DNA of 64,000 nucleotides from Eulemur rufifrons (GCF_041146395.1 NC_091009.1:2165001-2229000); one strand, 5' to 3'; shown: positions 12,501 to 25,030, counted from the first letter of the stretch. Notes: generated from the letters alone by a model not told the origin. Translations and numbers: made by a program.

Positions 12501-13238
12501 GGGTACGTATTTTTTTTTTTTTTTTGTGGGGTAGGAGTGGATGGGCGTTTCAGGCCCTCTGTGAGTTCGCTGGTTTTCTTTTATTATCCCCAGAGAGGAC
12601 AAGTGGGCATGTGTTTGGCAGGTGAAAAGTGTGGATTCTATTTCAGAGAATTAAACAGGATCCACATGATCATCCCATTCCTTTAAGAATCCTTTGCTTC
12701 ATCAGCTGGGAATCCACCATGGTTCTATATACTTCTCTATGCGTTGGCACAGGTAACTGGCTTGTTCCAAGAAGTATGCCGCAGAGCTTTTCAATTAACC
12801 AGTACGTTGAAAATTATTTGCAGGTTTTCAGCATTTCACCCTAATTGTAATAACGTTTGTATGTGCCTCCTGAAACCCAAGATGGCTGCCACGGACATAA
12901 CTATGCTGAGGTGTAGCCGACTTGGTGTTGCCTATTTTTGTCAGCGGAGACTAACAAGAAGCCATTCTAAGTATAAGCCCACCGTCATTTTTCCATTGTT
13001 AAAAAATGCAGGGAAATTTTGCAAGTTAGCTTTATAATTAGTAGCTGGAGGGTACGTTTTTTTTTTTTTTTTTTTTTTTTGTCGGGTCGGTGTCGATGGG
13101 GGGGTCAGGCCCTCTATAAATTTGCTGGTTTGTTTTTATTATCCCCAGAGAGGGGAAGTCGGCATTTGATGGCAGCTGAAAAGTGCGGATACTCTTTCAG
13201 AGAATTAAACAACATTCGCATGGTCATCCCGTTCCTTT

Positions 13239-13247
13239 AAGAATCCT
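13239..13247. repeat. Target site duplication of Alu, left copy
   Basis: The 9-bp duplication AAGAATCCT is repeated at 13591-13599. It starts right after CCTTT, the same phase of the satellite monomer that L1 number 1 used. Confidence 0.85.
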
Positions 13248-13590
13248 GGAAGGGCGCGGTGGCTCACGCCTGTAATCCTAGCACTCTGGGAGGCCGAGGC
13301 AGGTGGATCGCTCGAGGTCAGGAGTTCGAGACCAGCCTGAGCAAGAGCGAGACCCCGTCTCTACTAAAAATAGAAAGACATTATATGGACAACTAAAAAT
13401 CTATATAGAAAAAATTAGCCGGGCATAGTGGCGCATGCCTGTAGTCCCAGGTACTCGGGAGGCTGAGGCAGTAGGATCGTTTAAGCCGAGGAGTCTGAGG
13501 TTGCTGTGAACTAAGCTGACGCCACGGCACTCACTCTAGCCTGGGCAACAAATTGAGACTCTGTCTCAACAAAAAAAAAAAAAAAAAAAA
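13248..13590 (+). mobile_element. Alu SINE, strepsirrhine type
   Basis: This is a dimeric 7SL-derived Alu starting at GGGCGCGGTGGCTCACGCC (within 13252-13271). A polymerase III B box (GTTCGAGAC) lies at 13324-13332. The left arm contains 'gagcaagagcgagacc'. The linker, about 13366-13415, includes 'acaactaaaaat' and 'agaaaaaattagccggg'. Those two traits are ones I associate with lemur/galago Alus, not with human AluJ/S/Y. The element ends in an A-run at about 13571-13590. Alu has no protein; its mobility depends on L1 ORF2p. Flanking satellite continues in phase on both sides. Confidence 0.93.
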
Positions 13591-13599
13591 AAGAATCCT
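13591..13599. repeat. Target site duplication of Alu, right copy
   Basis: This is an exact copy of 13239-13247 directly after the A-tail; the satellite monomer continues with 'ttgcttcatcagctggg'. Confidence 0.85.
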
Positions 13600-16500
13600 T
13601 TGCTTCATCAGCTGGGAATCCACCATGGTTCTATATACTCCTCTATGTGTGGGCACAGGTAACTGGCTTGTTCCAAGAAGTATGCCACAGAGCTTTTCAA
13701 TTAACCACTACGTTGAAAATTATTTGCAGGTTTTCAGCGTTTCACCATAATTGTGATAACGTTTGTATGTGCCTGCTGAAATCCAAGATGGCTGCCACGG
13801 ACATAACTATGCTGAGGCGTAGCTCACTTGGTGTTTCCTATTTTTGTCAGTGGAGACTGACAAGAAGCCATTCTTTTAAGTATAATCCCACCATGATTTT
13901 TCAATTGTTTAAAAATGCAGGGAAATTGTGCAAGTTAGCATTATAATTAGTAGCTGGAGGGTACTTTTTTTTTTTTCGTGGTGTCGGTGTGGATGGGGGT
14001 GCAAGGCCCTCTAGATGTTCGCTGGTTTGTTTTTATTATCCCCAGAGAGGAGAAGTGGGCATGTTGTTGGCAGGTGAAAAGTGCGGATTCTGTTTCAAAG
14101 AATTAAACAGGATCCGCATGGTCATCCGCTTCCTTTAAGAATCCTTTGCTTCATCAGCTGTGAAACCACCATGGTTCTATATACTCCCGTATGGGTGGGC
14201 ACAGGTGACTGGCTTGTTCCAAGAAGTATGCCACAGAGGTTTTCAAATAAAAAGTACATTGAAAATTATTTGCAGGTGTTCAGCGTTTCATCATAATTGC
14301 GACAACGTTTGTATGTGCCTTGAAACCCAAGATGGCTGCCACAGACATAACTATGCCGAGGGGTAGCTGACTTGGTTTTGCCGATTTTTGTTAGCGGAGA
14401 CTGACAAGAAGCCATTCTTCTAAGTATCATGCCGCCATCATTTTTCCGTTGGTTAAAAATGTAGGGAAATTTTGGAACTTAGCATTATAATTAGTAGCTG
14501 GAGGGTACGGTTTTTTTTGTGTGTGTGGGCGATGTGGATGGGGGGGGTCAGGCCCTCTGTCAGTTCGCTGGTTAGTTTTTATTATCCCCAGAGAGGAGAA
14601 GTGGGCATGTGTTTGGCAGGTGAAAAGGGCGGATTCTGTTTCAGAGAATTAACGATGATCCCCATGCTCATCCCGTTCCTTTAATAATCCTTTACTTCAT
14701 CAGCTGGAAATCCACCATGGTTCTATATACTCCTCTTTGCGTGGGAACAGGTAACTGGCTTGTTCCAAGAAGTATGCCGCAGAGCTTTTCAATTAACCAC
14801 TACGTTGCAAATTATTTGCAGGTGTTCAGCGTTTCACCATAATTGTGATAACGTTTGTTTGTGCCTCCTGAAACCCAAGAAGGCTGCGACGGACATAACT
14901 ATGCTGAGGAGTAGCTGACTTGGTGTTGCCTATTTTTGTTAGTGGAGACAGACAAGAAGCCATTCTTCTAAGTGTCATCCCCCAACCATTTTTCCATTGT
15001 TTTAAAATGCAGGGAAATTTTGCAAGTTAGCATTATAATTAGTAACTGGAGGCTACGGTGTTTTTTTTTTTTTTTTTTTCCTGTGGGGTCGGTGTGGATG
15101 TGTTGGTGAGGCCCTCTGTCAGTTCACTGGTTTGTTTTTATTATCCCCAGAGAAGAGAAGTGGGTATTAGTATGGCAGGTGAAAACTGCGGATCTGTTTC
15201 AGAGAATTAAACAGGATCCGCATGGTAATCCTGTTCCTTTAAGAATCCTTTGCTTCATGAGCTGGGAATCCACCATGGTTCTATATACTTCTCTATGCGT
15301 GGGCACAGGAAACTGGCTTGTTCCAAGAAGTATGCCTCAGAGCTTTTCAATTAACCAGTATGTTGAAAATCCTTTGCCGGTTTTCAGCATTTCACCATAA
15401 TTGTGATAACGTGTGTATGTGCCTACTGAAACCAAATATGGCTGCTACGGACATAACTATGCTGAGGCGTAGCTGACTTGGTGTTGCCTATTTTTCTCAG
15501 TGGAGACTGACAAGAAGCCATTCTTCTAAGTATCATCCCACTATCATTACTCCATTGTTTAAAAATGCAGGGAAATTTTCCAAATTGGCATTATAATTAG
15601 TAGCTGGAGGGTACTTTTTTTTTTTTGTGGGGTCGGTCAGGATGGGTGTTCAGGCCCTCTGTCAGATCGCTGGTTTGTTTTTATTATCCCCAGAGAAGAG
15701 TAGTGGGCATGTGTTTGGCAGGTGAAAAGTTCGGATTCTGTTTCAGAGAATGAAACAGGATCCGCATGCTCATCCCGTTCCTTTTGGAAACTTTTGCTTC
15801 ATCAGCTGGGAATCCACCATGGTTCTATATACTCCTCTATGCGTGGGCACAGGTACCTGGCTTGTTCCAAGAAGTATGCTGGAGAGTTTTCAAATTAACC
15901 AGTACGTTGAAAATTATTTGCAGGTTTTCAGCGTTTCACCATAATTTTGATAACGTTTGTATGTGCCTCCTGAAACCCAAGAAGGCTGCGACGGACATAA
16001 CTATGCTGAGGAGTAGCTGACTTGGTGTTGCCTATTTTTGTTAGTGGAGACAGACAAGAAGCCATTCTTCTAAGTATCATCCCACCACCATTTTTCCATT
16101 GTTTTAAATGCAGGGAAATTTTGCAAGTTAGCATTATAATTAGTAGCTGGAGGGTACGGTTTTTTTTTGTGTGTGGTCGATGTGGATGGGCGGGGGTCAG
16201 GCCCTCTGTCAGTTCGCTGGTTAGTTTTTATTATCCCCAGAGAGGAGAAGTGGGCATGTGTTTGGCAGGTGAAAGGGCGGATTCTGTTTCAGAGAATTAA
16301 CGATGATCCCCATGGTCATCCCGTTCCTTTAATAATCCTTAACTTCATCAGCTGGAAATCCACCATGGTTCTGTATACTCCTCTTGGCGTGGGAACAGGT
16401 AACTGGCTTGTTCCAAGAAGTATGCCGCAGAGCTTTTCAATTAACCACTACGTTGAAAATTATTTGCAGGTGTTCAGCGTTTCACCATAATTGTGATAAC

Positions 16501-19500
16501 GTTTGTTTGTGCCTCCTGAAACCCAAGAAGGCTGCGACGGACATAACTATGCTGCGGAGTAGCTGACTTGGTGTTGCCCATTTTTGTTAGTGGAGACTGA
16601 CAAGAAGCCATTCTTCTAAGTATCATCCCACCACCATTTTTCCATTGTTTTAAAATGCAGGGAAATTTTGCAAGTTAGTATTATAATTAGTAGCTGGAGG
16701 GTACATTTTTTTTTGTGGGGTCGGTGTGGATGGGGGTGCAAGGCCCTCTAGATGTTCGCTGGTTTGTTTTTATTATCCCGAGGGAGGAGAAGTGGGCATG
16801 TTGTTGGCAGGTGAAAAGTGCGGATTCTGTTTCAAAAATTAAACAGGATCCGCATGGTCATCCGCTTCCTTTAAGAATCCTTTGCTTCATCAGCTGGGAA
16901 ACCACCATGGTTCTATATACTCCCGTATGGGTGGCCAGAGGTTACTGGCTTGTTCCAAGAAGTATGCCACAGAGCTTTTGAAATAAAAAGTACATTGAAA
17001 ATTATTTGCAGGTGTTCAGCGTTTCATCATAATTGCGACAACGTTTGTATGTGCCTTGAAACCCAAGATGGCTGCCACAGACATAACTATGCTGAGGCGT
17101 GGCTGACTTGGTTTTGCCGATTTTTGTTAGTGGAGACTGACAAGAAGCCATTCTTCTAAGTATCATGCCGCCATCATTTTTCCGTTGGTTAAAAATGAAG
17201 GGAAATTTTGCAAGTTAGCATTATAATTAGTAGCTGGAGGGTACGGTTTTTTTGTTGTGTGTGGTCGATGTGGATGGGGGGGTCAGTCCCTCTGTCAGTT
17301 AGCTGGTTAGTTTTTATTATCCCCAGAGAGGAGAAGTGAGCATGTGTTTGGCAGGTGAAAAGGGCGGAATCTGTTCCAGAGAATTAACGATGATCCCCAT
17401 GCCTATCCCGTTCCTTTAATAATCCTTTACTTCATCAGCTGTAAATCCACCATGGTTCTATATACTCCTCTTTGCGTGGGAACAGGTAACTGGCTTGTTC
17501 CAAGAAGTATGCTGCAGAGCTTTTCAATTAACGAGTACGTTGAAAATTATTTGCAGGTGTTCAGCGTTTCACCATAATTGTGATAACGTTTGTTTGTGCC
17601 TCCTGAAACCCAAGATGGCTGCCACAAACATAACGATGCTGAGGCGTAGCTGACTTGGTTTTGCCTATTTTTGTTAGTGGAGACTGACAAGAATCCATTC
17701 TTCTAAGTATCATCTCACCATCATTTTTCCATTGTTTAAAAATGCAGGAAAATTTTGCAAGTTAGCATTATAATTAATAGCTGGAGGCTACGGTGTTTTT
17801 TTTTTTTTTCCTGTGGGGTCGGTGTGGATGTGTTGGTCAGGCCCTCTGTCAGTTCGCTGGTTTGTTTTTATTATCTCCAGAGAGGAGAAGTGGGTATTAG
17901 TATGGCAGGTGAAAACTGCGGATCTGTTTCAGAGAAATAAACAGTATCCGCATGGTAATCCCGTTCCTTTAAGAATCCTTTGCTTCATGAGCTGGGAATC
18001 CACCATGGTTCTATATACTTCTCTATGCGTGGGCACAGGAAACTGGCTTGTTCCAAGAAGTATGCCGCAGAGCTTTTCAATTAAGCAGTACGTTGAAAAT
18101 TATTTGCAGGTTTTCAGCGTTTCACCATAATTTTGATAACGTTTGTATGTGCCTCCTGAAACCCAAGAAGGCTGCGACGGACATAACTATGCTGAGGAGT
18201 AGCTGACTTGGTGTTGCCTATTTTTGTTAGTGGAGACAGACAAGAAGCCATTCTTCAAGTATAATCCCACCACCATTTTTCCATTGTTTTAAAAGGCAGG
18301 GAAATTTTGCAAGTTAGCATTATAATTAGTAGCTGGAGTGTACGGGTTTTTATTGTGTGTGGTCGATGTGGATGGGGGGGGGGTCAGGCCCTCGGTCAGT
18401 TCGCTGGTTAGTTTTTATTATCCCCAGAGAGGAGAAGTGGGCATGTGTTTGGCAGGTGAAAAGTTCGGATTCTGTTTCAGAGAATGAAACAGGATCGGCA
18501 TGCTCATCCCGTTCCTTTAGGAAACTTTTGCTTCATCAGCTGGGAATCCACCATGGTTATATATACTCCTCTATGTGTGGGCACAGGTAACTGGCTTGTT
18601 CCAAGAAGTATGCCGCAGAGCTTTTCAATTAAGCAGTACGTTGAAAATTTTTTGCAGGTTTTCAGTGTTTCAGCATAATTCTCATAACGTTTGTATGTGT
18701 CTCCTGAAACCCAATATGGCTGCCAAGGACATAAGTATGCTGAGGCGTAGCTGACTTCGTGTTGCCTATTTTTGTTAGTGGAGACTGACAAGAAGCCATT
18801 CTTCTAAGTATCATCCCACCATCATTTTTCCATTGTTTAAAAATGCAGGGAAATTTTGCAAGTTAGCATTATAATTAGTAGCTGGAGGGTACTTTTTTTT
18901 TTTTTGTGGGGTCAGTGTGGATGGGTTGGTCAGGCCATCTGTCAATTCACTGGTTTGTTTTTATTATCCCCAGAGAGGAGAAGTGGGCATGTGTTTGGCA
19001 GGTGAAAAGTGCGGATTCTGTTTCAGAGAATTAAACAGGATCCGCATGGTCATCTCATTCCTTTAAGAGTCCTTTTCTTCATCAGCTGGGATTCCACCAT
19101 GTTTCTATATACTCCTCTATGCGTGGGCACAGGTACCTGGCTTGTTCTAAGAAGTATGCTGGAGAGTTTTCAAATTAACCAGTACGTTGAAAATTATTTG
19201 CAGGTGTTCAGCGTTTCACCATAATTTTGATAACGTTTGTATGAGCCTCCTGAAACCCAAGAAGGCTGCGACGCACATAACTATGCTGAGGAGTAGCTGA
19301 CATGGTGTTGCCTATTTTTGTTAGTGGAGACTGACAAGAAGCCATTTTTCTAAGTACCATCCCACCACCATTTTTCCATTGTTTTAAAAGGCAGGGAAAT
19401 TTTGCAAGTTAGCATTATAATTAGTAGCTGGAGGGTACGGTTTTTTTTTGTGTGTGGTCGATGTGGATGGGGGGGGTCAGGCCCTCTGTCAGTTCGCTGG

Positions 19501-22500
19501 TTAGTTTTTATTATCCCCAGAGAGGAGAAGTGGGCATGTGTTTGGCAGGTGAAAAGGGCGGATTCTGTTTCAGAGAATTAACGATGATCCCCATGGTCAT
19601 CCCGTTCCTTTAATAATCCTTAACTTCATCAGCTGGAAATCCACCATGGTTCTATATACTCCTCTTTACGTGGGAACAGGTAAGTGGCTTGTCCAAGAAG
19701 TATGCCGCAGAGATTTTCAATTAACCAGTACGTTGAATATTATTTGCAGGTGTTCAGCGTTTCACCATAATTGTGATAACGTTTGTTTGTGCCTCCTGAA
19801 ACCCAAGAAGGCTGCGACGGACATAACTATGCTGAGGAGTAGCTGACTTGGTGTTGCCTATTTTTGTTAGTGGAGACTGACAAGAAGCCATTCTTCTAAG
19901 TATCATCCCACCACCATTTTTCCATTGTTTTAAAATGCAGGGAAATTTTGCAAGTTAGTATTATAATTAGTAGCTGGAGGGTACTTTTTTTTTTTTGTGG
20001 GGTCGGTGTGGATGTGGGTGCAAGGCCCTCTAGATGTTCGCTCGTTTGTTTATATTATCCCCAGAGAGGAGAAGTGGGCATGTTGTTGGCATGTGAAAAG
20101 TGCGGATTCTGTTTCAAAGAATTAAACAAGATCCGCATGGTCATCCGCTTCCTTTAAGAATCCTTTGCTTCATCAGCTGTGAAACCACCATGGTTCTATA
20201 TACTCCGGTATGGGTGGCCACAGGTTACTGGCTTGTTCCAAGAAGTATGGCACAGAGCTTTTCAAATAAAAAGTACATTGAAAATTATTTGCAGGTGTTC
20301 AGCGTTTCATCATAATTGCGACAACGTTTGTATGTGCCTTGAAACCCAAGATGGCTGCCACAGACATAATTATGCTGAGGCGTAGCTGACTTGGTTTTGC
20401 CGATTTTTGTTAGTGGAGACTGACAAGAAGCCATTCTTCTAAGTATCATGCCGCCATCATTTTTCCGTTGGTTAAAAATGAAGGGAAATTTTGGAAGTTA
20501 GCATTATAATTAGTAGCTAGAGGGTACGGTTTTTTTTTTGTGTGTGGTCGATGTGGATGGGGGGGTCAGGCCATCTGTCAATTCACTGGTTTGTTTTTAT
20601 TTTAACCAGAGAGGAGAAGTGGGCATGTGTTTGGCAGGAGAAAAGGGCGGATTCTGTTTCAGAGAATTAACGATGATCCCCATGGTCATCCCGTTCCTTT
20701 AATAATCCTTTACTTCATCAGCTGGAAATCCACCATGGTTCTATATACTCCTCTTTGCGTGGGAACAGGTAACTGGCTTGTTCCAAGAAGTATGCTGCAG
20801 AGCTTTTCAGTTAACCAGTACGTTGAAAATTATTTGCAGGTGTTCAGCGTTTCACCATAATTGTGATAACGTTTGTTTGTGCCTCCTGAAACCCAAGATG
20901 GCTGCCACAAACATAACTATGCTGAAGCGTAGCTGACTTGCTGTTGCCTATTTTTCTTAGTGGAGACTGACAAGAATCGATTCTTCTAAGTATCCTCTCA
21001 CCATCATTTTTCCATTGTTTAAAAATGCAGGACAATTTTGCAAGAGAGCATTATAATTAGTAGCTGGAGGCTATGGTGTTTTTTTTTTTTTTTTTTTTTT
21101 CCTGTGGGGTCAGTGTGGATGTGTTGGTCAGGCCCTCTGTAAGTTCGCTGGTTTGTTTTTATTATCCCCAGAGAGGAGAAGTGGGTATTAGTATGGCAGG
21201 TGAAAACTGCGGATCTGTTTCAGAGAATTAACGATGATCCCCATGGTCATCCCGTTCCTTTAATAATCCTTTACTTCATCAGCTGGAAATCCACCATGGT
21301 TCTATATACTTCTCTATGCGTGGGCACAGGAAACTGGCTTGTTCCAAGAAGTATGCCTCAGAGCTTTTCAATTAACCAGTATGTTGAAAATCCTTTGCAG
21401 GTTTTCAGCGTTTCACCATAATTGTGATAACGTGTGTATGTGTCTCCTGAAACCCAATATGGCTGCCAAGGACATAAGTATGCTGAGGTGTAGCTGACTT
21501 CGTGTTGCCTATTTTTGTTAGTGGAGACTGACAAGAATCGATTCTTCTAAGTATCATCCCACCATCATTTTTCCATTGTTTAAAAATGCAGGGAAATTTT
21601 GGAAGTTAGCATTAAAATTAGCAGCTGGAGGGTACTTTTTTTTTTTTGTGGGGTCAGTGTGGATGGGTTGGTCAGGCCATCTGTCAATTCACTGGTTTGT
21701 TTTTATTATCCCCAGAGAGGAGAAGTGGGTATTAGTATGGCATGTGAAAACTGCGGATCTGTTTCAGAGAATTAAACAGGATCCGCATGGTAATCCCATT
21801 CCTTTAAGAATCCTTTGCTTCATGAGCTGGGAATCCACCATGGTTCTATATACTTCTCTATGCGTGGGCACAGAAAACTGGCTTGTTCCAAGAAGTATGC
21901 CTCAGTGCTTTTCAATTAACCAGTATGTTGAAAATCCTTTGCAGGTTTTCAGCGTTTCACCATAATTGTGATAACGTGTGTATGTGTCTCCTGAAACCCA
22001 ATATGGCTGCCAAGGACATAAGTATGCTGAGGTGTAGCTGACTTCGTGTTGCCTATTTTTGTTAGTGGAGACAGACAAGAAGCCATTCTTCTAAGTATCA
22101 TCCCACCATCATTTTTCCATTGTTTAAAAATGCAGGGAAATTTTGCAAGTTAGCATTAAAATTAGCAGCTGGAGGGTACTTTTTTTTTTTTTTATGGGGT
22201 CAGTGTGGATGGGTTGGTCAGGCCATCTGTCAATTCACTGGTTTGTTTTTATTATCCCCAGAGAGGAGAAGTGGGTATTAGTATGGCAGGTGAAAAGTGC
22301 GGATTCTGTTTCAGAGAATTAAACAGGATCCGCATGGTAATCCCGTTCCTTTAAGAATCCTTTGCTTCCTGAGCTGGGAATCCACCATGGTTCTATATAC
22401 TTCTCTATGCGTGGGCACAGGAAACTGGCTTGTTCCAAGAAGTATGCCTCAGAGCTTTTCAATTAACCAGTATGTTGAAAATCCTTTGCAGGTTTTCAGT

Positions 22501-22759
22501 GTTTCACCATAATTGTGATAACGTGTGTATGTGCCTACTGAAACCAAATATGGCTGCTATGGACATAACTATGCTGAGCCGTAGCTGACTTGGTGTTGCC
22601 TATTTTTTTCAGTGGAGACTGACAAGAAGCCATTCTTCTAAGTATCATCCCACCATCATTTCTCCATTATTTAAAAATGCAGGGAAATTTTGCAAATTGG
22701 CATTATAATTAGTAGCTGGAGGGTACTTTTTTTTTTTGTGCGGTCGGTCAGGATGGGTG

Positions 22760-22765
22760 TTCAGG
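22760..22765. repeat. Target site duplication of provirus, left copy (TTCAGG)
   Basis: The 6-bp TTCAGG just before the LTR recurs at 29045-29050 just after the 3' LTR. In uninterrupted monomers the site reads 'gggtgttcaggccctctg', so exactly this hexamer was duplicated. A 6-bp duplication fits betaretrovirus-like integrases. Confidence 0.88.
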
Positions 22766-23552
22766 TGTTGAGCCTAAGAATACTGAGTTGTAGAAATGCC
22801 CCCTGTATTTCTGGAGACAAGATTTGATTTCAGAAGTCAAATAAGGCTTTGCCTTAAGGAAAAGATAAATGTGTTAGTTCAAAAGCTGCCTCGTCTCAGG
22901 AGGGCGTCTTGCTGGTCAGTAGAAGCTGCATCTCAAGGAGACAGTTGTAAACTGGGCCTTTGGTTCTCACCTGTTTTGAAAGACAAGGCAGGCCTCCCTT
23001 AGGACCAAAGGTTGCTGGTGCTGCTGACAGGTGGACCCCCGGAGATGAGAGCTAATCAGATAGATATGCTAATGCCCAAGCCGGGCCCAGATGGAACCAT
23101 GCGGTTCAAGTAATTAACACAAAGCACAGCCCATGTTGACTTCTGGGATCATCTCTGTCTCCAAGAACACAATCACCAGAGCCAAGATGTCTCTGTTTGT
23201 TGCTAAAGTAATAGCCTTATCATAAAACTTAGAAGTTTGCCCCAAGAAGATTTTATAACCCATTGTTCCCCTAGTTAGAGTTAGTTAAAGGATCTGTAGT
23301 AGACTTTTAGGAGACTTTGACCCTAAAGCAAACTGCCTGGTAGTATCAAAATCCCGTTGCCCTTAGCAACCGGAGCCTGTATGTACCCTATATAATACCT
23401 GTGTGGAGTTTCAGTTGGGGAAATATTTGATGCGGGTAAAATATTTCCATCCGGATACCCTCCTTTATCTATTTTCATAAACTTTCACTTTATAAACAAA
23501 AAAAAAAAAAAAAAAAGAACCTCTTTGCGGGGAGCGTAGCTAACTCCCCGCA
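22766..23552 (+). repeat. 5' LTR of the provirus
   Basis: The LTR is 787 bp and runs from TGTTGAGCC to CCCCGCA. A TATA-like box (TATATAA) sits at 23389-23395. After the shared part ends at 23497, a run of 19 A (23498-23516) stands where the 3' LTR has about 198 bp; the U5 end then resumes at 23517. Outside that gap I count about 9 single-base differences from the 3' LTR over about 732 bp (about 1.2%). The count is by eye. Confidence 0.92.
23389..23395 (+). promoter_or_regulatory. LTR TATA box
   Basis: TATATAA lies about 110 bp before the 5' LTR A-run, and the same box is at 28703-28709 in the 3' LTR. Position and sequence fit the U3 core promoter; the start of transcription would be about 25-30 bp downstream. 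Activity is unproven. Confidence 0.6.
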
Positions 23553-23555
23553 AAC

Positions 23556-23572
23556 TGGCGTAGTCGGCAGGA
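23556..23572 (+). other. Primer binding site, tRNA-Ser type
   Basis: TGGCGTAGTCGGCAGGA starts 3 nt after the 5' LTR. It is complementary to the 3' end (including CCA) of a vertebrate tRNA-Ser with a GACTACG acceptor end, as I recall that tRNA. The match runs 17 nt. Most class II retroviruses are named for tRNA-Lys primers, so this is an unusual pairing with the betaretrovirus-like genes. Confidence 0.8.
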
Positions 23573-23686
23573 CACTCCGATAGGGTCTTGAAGGCAAAAG
23601 GCTTTGCTCGAGCGAAGAGTTCCCGAATTGCATCGCAAGGGACCTGGAGTGGATTGAAAGTCGCGCGCGCGTCTTACCTAGTGAGA

Positions 23687-23693
23687 GGTAAGT
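23687..23693 (+). promoter_or_regulatory. Candidate major splice donor in the proviral leader
   Basis: AG|GTAAGT, with GT at 23688-23689, is a perfect consensus donor between the primer site and the gag start, where retroviruses place the donor for env mRNA. Inference from position and sequence only. Confidence 0.55.
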
Positions 23694-23741
23694 GAACATC
23701 TCCAGGGCAAAGTAAATTATTATTCTGTCCGGATTAAAATA

Positions 23742-24830
23742 ATGAGGAAGACTATCTTTTCTGAGTATGTGGAATTGTTGAGAGCTTATTAAAGAGTACT
23801 AGAGTAATTGCCAAAAAGAAAAATCTCGAGAAATTGTTAATTTAATTTCCAAGCACTGTGATTGGTTCCCACCTCCGGGTGAGTTCAAGCTGCAGCAAAA
23901 GTAGTTGGCGCTGAAAACATTATGAAAAGCGCTCCGAAAATAAATAAATAAATAAATAAATTAAATTTCTCTATGTATTTAAAAGCTCTGCTCTTTAATT
24001 TCTCAAGCTCTACAGCTGTTTCATTCTAACTCAGAATTCTCTTTTAGCGAGACGGAGGATATCCGTCCTAAAATAAGCTTAGTAAAAGATCTGGAGCCTG
24101 TTTTTAGCAGAAAAGAGAAGGTCAATTGGGACCTTCCGTCTGCATTGGGCCAGGATAAGACAAAGCCAATAAAAGTAGGTACCGACCCTCTTCTCGGGTC
24201 TATAGAAAATATAGAAAAGAGAAAAAGAAAGAATTCTAAAGGAGAACTTTCACTTTAAGAGCTCTCTGCGTGGCTCAAGTCAGCCGCTTTAAGCTTGGGA
24301 ACCGCTACTCTCTAATGCAAATGATTCCCTGAAGCATGATCCACCGTTGAGAGAGGCTGTTAAAAAAAAAAAAAAACTTTTAAAGAACAAACTAAGATCT
24401 TAGAAAAGATGATCAGGTTATTGCTCAAATTCAACAGTGCTGTATTAGAGCATAAGAGAAGATAGCTTCTCCTAAACAGTCTGTGTTTTCTTGTGTAAGA
24501 TGTTAAAGAAAATGTTAATGAAACTTATGTAGATTTTATCACTAGATTACAAGATGTGCAAAAAACGGTTAGTCCGCCTGACTTAAAAAATTTAATATTA
24601 CATATATTGGCTTTTAATAATACTAATTCAAAATGTTAGCGGCTTTTACATCCGCCGCTCAAAAAAAAAAAAAAAAAAAAAGGGTTTCGCCGAAAAGTTA
24701 AATCAGAGGCTTTTAAAATACAAATGTTGGCTGAGGCTAGCAGTGGGAAAGGCATTCCCAGAAAGCAAAAAACTGTCGTAAAATGTCTCGATTACGTCCG
24801 TAAAGGACATTTTGGGAAAAAAAAAAAAAT
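23742..24830 (+). pseudogene. gag remnant
   Basis: Gag would be the structural polyprotein. An ATG at 23742 opens only 16 codons before a stop at 23790. Downstream pieces in changing frames still look like matrix (a CDWFP-like stretch near 23855-23875). A nucleocapsid zinc-knuckle relic lies near 24780-24816, with C, then Y where a second Cys is expected, then GH. Runs of 15, 21 and 13 A (24362-24376, 24661-24681, 24817-24829) break the region. At about 1.1 kb it is shorter than a usual gag, so much is deleted. No continuous product can be made. Confidence 0.7.
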
Positions 24831-24849
24831 TATAAACAACTTTCCGGAG

Positions 24850-25030
24850 CTTTTATCACTGACCGGAGCTCTCTTACCTTAAAAGGGATTTCAGTACATT
24901 TGGGTATAGTTGATTCAGATTACTCAGGAAAAATTTCAGTTAATGATTAGTTCCAATTTTGATTATCTTATTCAGGCTAGAGACCGTATTGCACAACTTC
25001 TATTGTTACCTTATATACAGAAGTTCTAAG
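24850..25030 (+). pseudogene. dUTPase domain remnant (pro gene, N-terminal part)
   Basis: Translation of about 24871-24947 gives a stretch with 'LKGISVHLGIVDSDYSG', matching the dUTPase core around the conserved D-S-D-Y. A stop follows at 24948. Another frame (about 24976-25020) reads as the 'DRIAQLLLLPY' motif. dUTPase upstream of protease is a betaretrovirus-type arrangement; the enzyme removes dUTP to protect viral DNA. The domain is frameshifted and short, so it is inactive. Confidence 0.7.

Larger units (their letters stand above)
12500..22759. repeat. Satellite A array, subfamily 2 (T-tract type) with higher-order order
   Basis: This is the same satellite in a more homogeneous subfamily. 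Landmarks recur at about 12717, 13623 (after the Alu), 14169, 14715, 15273, 15827, 16363, 16905, 17450, 18003, 18551, 19097, 19644, 20188, 20733, 21294, 21838 and 22385. Each monomer has a T-run of about 8-22 nt just before 'gtggggtcggtgtgg'. The motif 'aagatggctgcc' is often changed to 'aagaaggctgcg'. Diagnostic variants ('atgttgttgg' at 14061, 16798 and 20080; 'gggtattagtatgg' at 15162, 17892 and 21183) show a five-monomer period near 2.73 kb, then a six-monomer one near 3.28 kb. The block carries the Alu and ends at the provirus. Confidence 0.92.
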
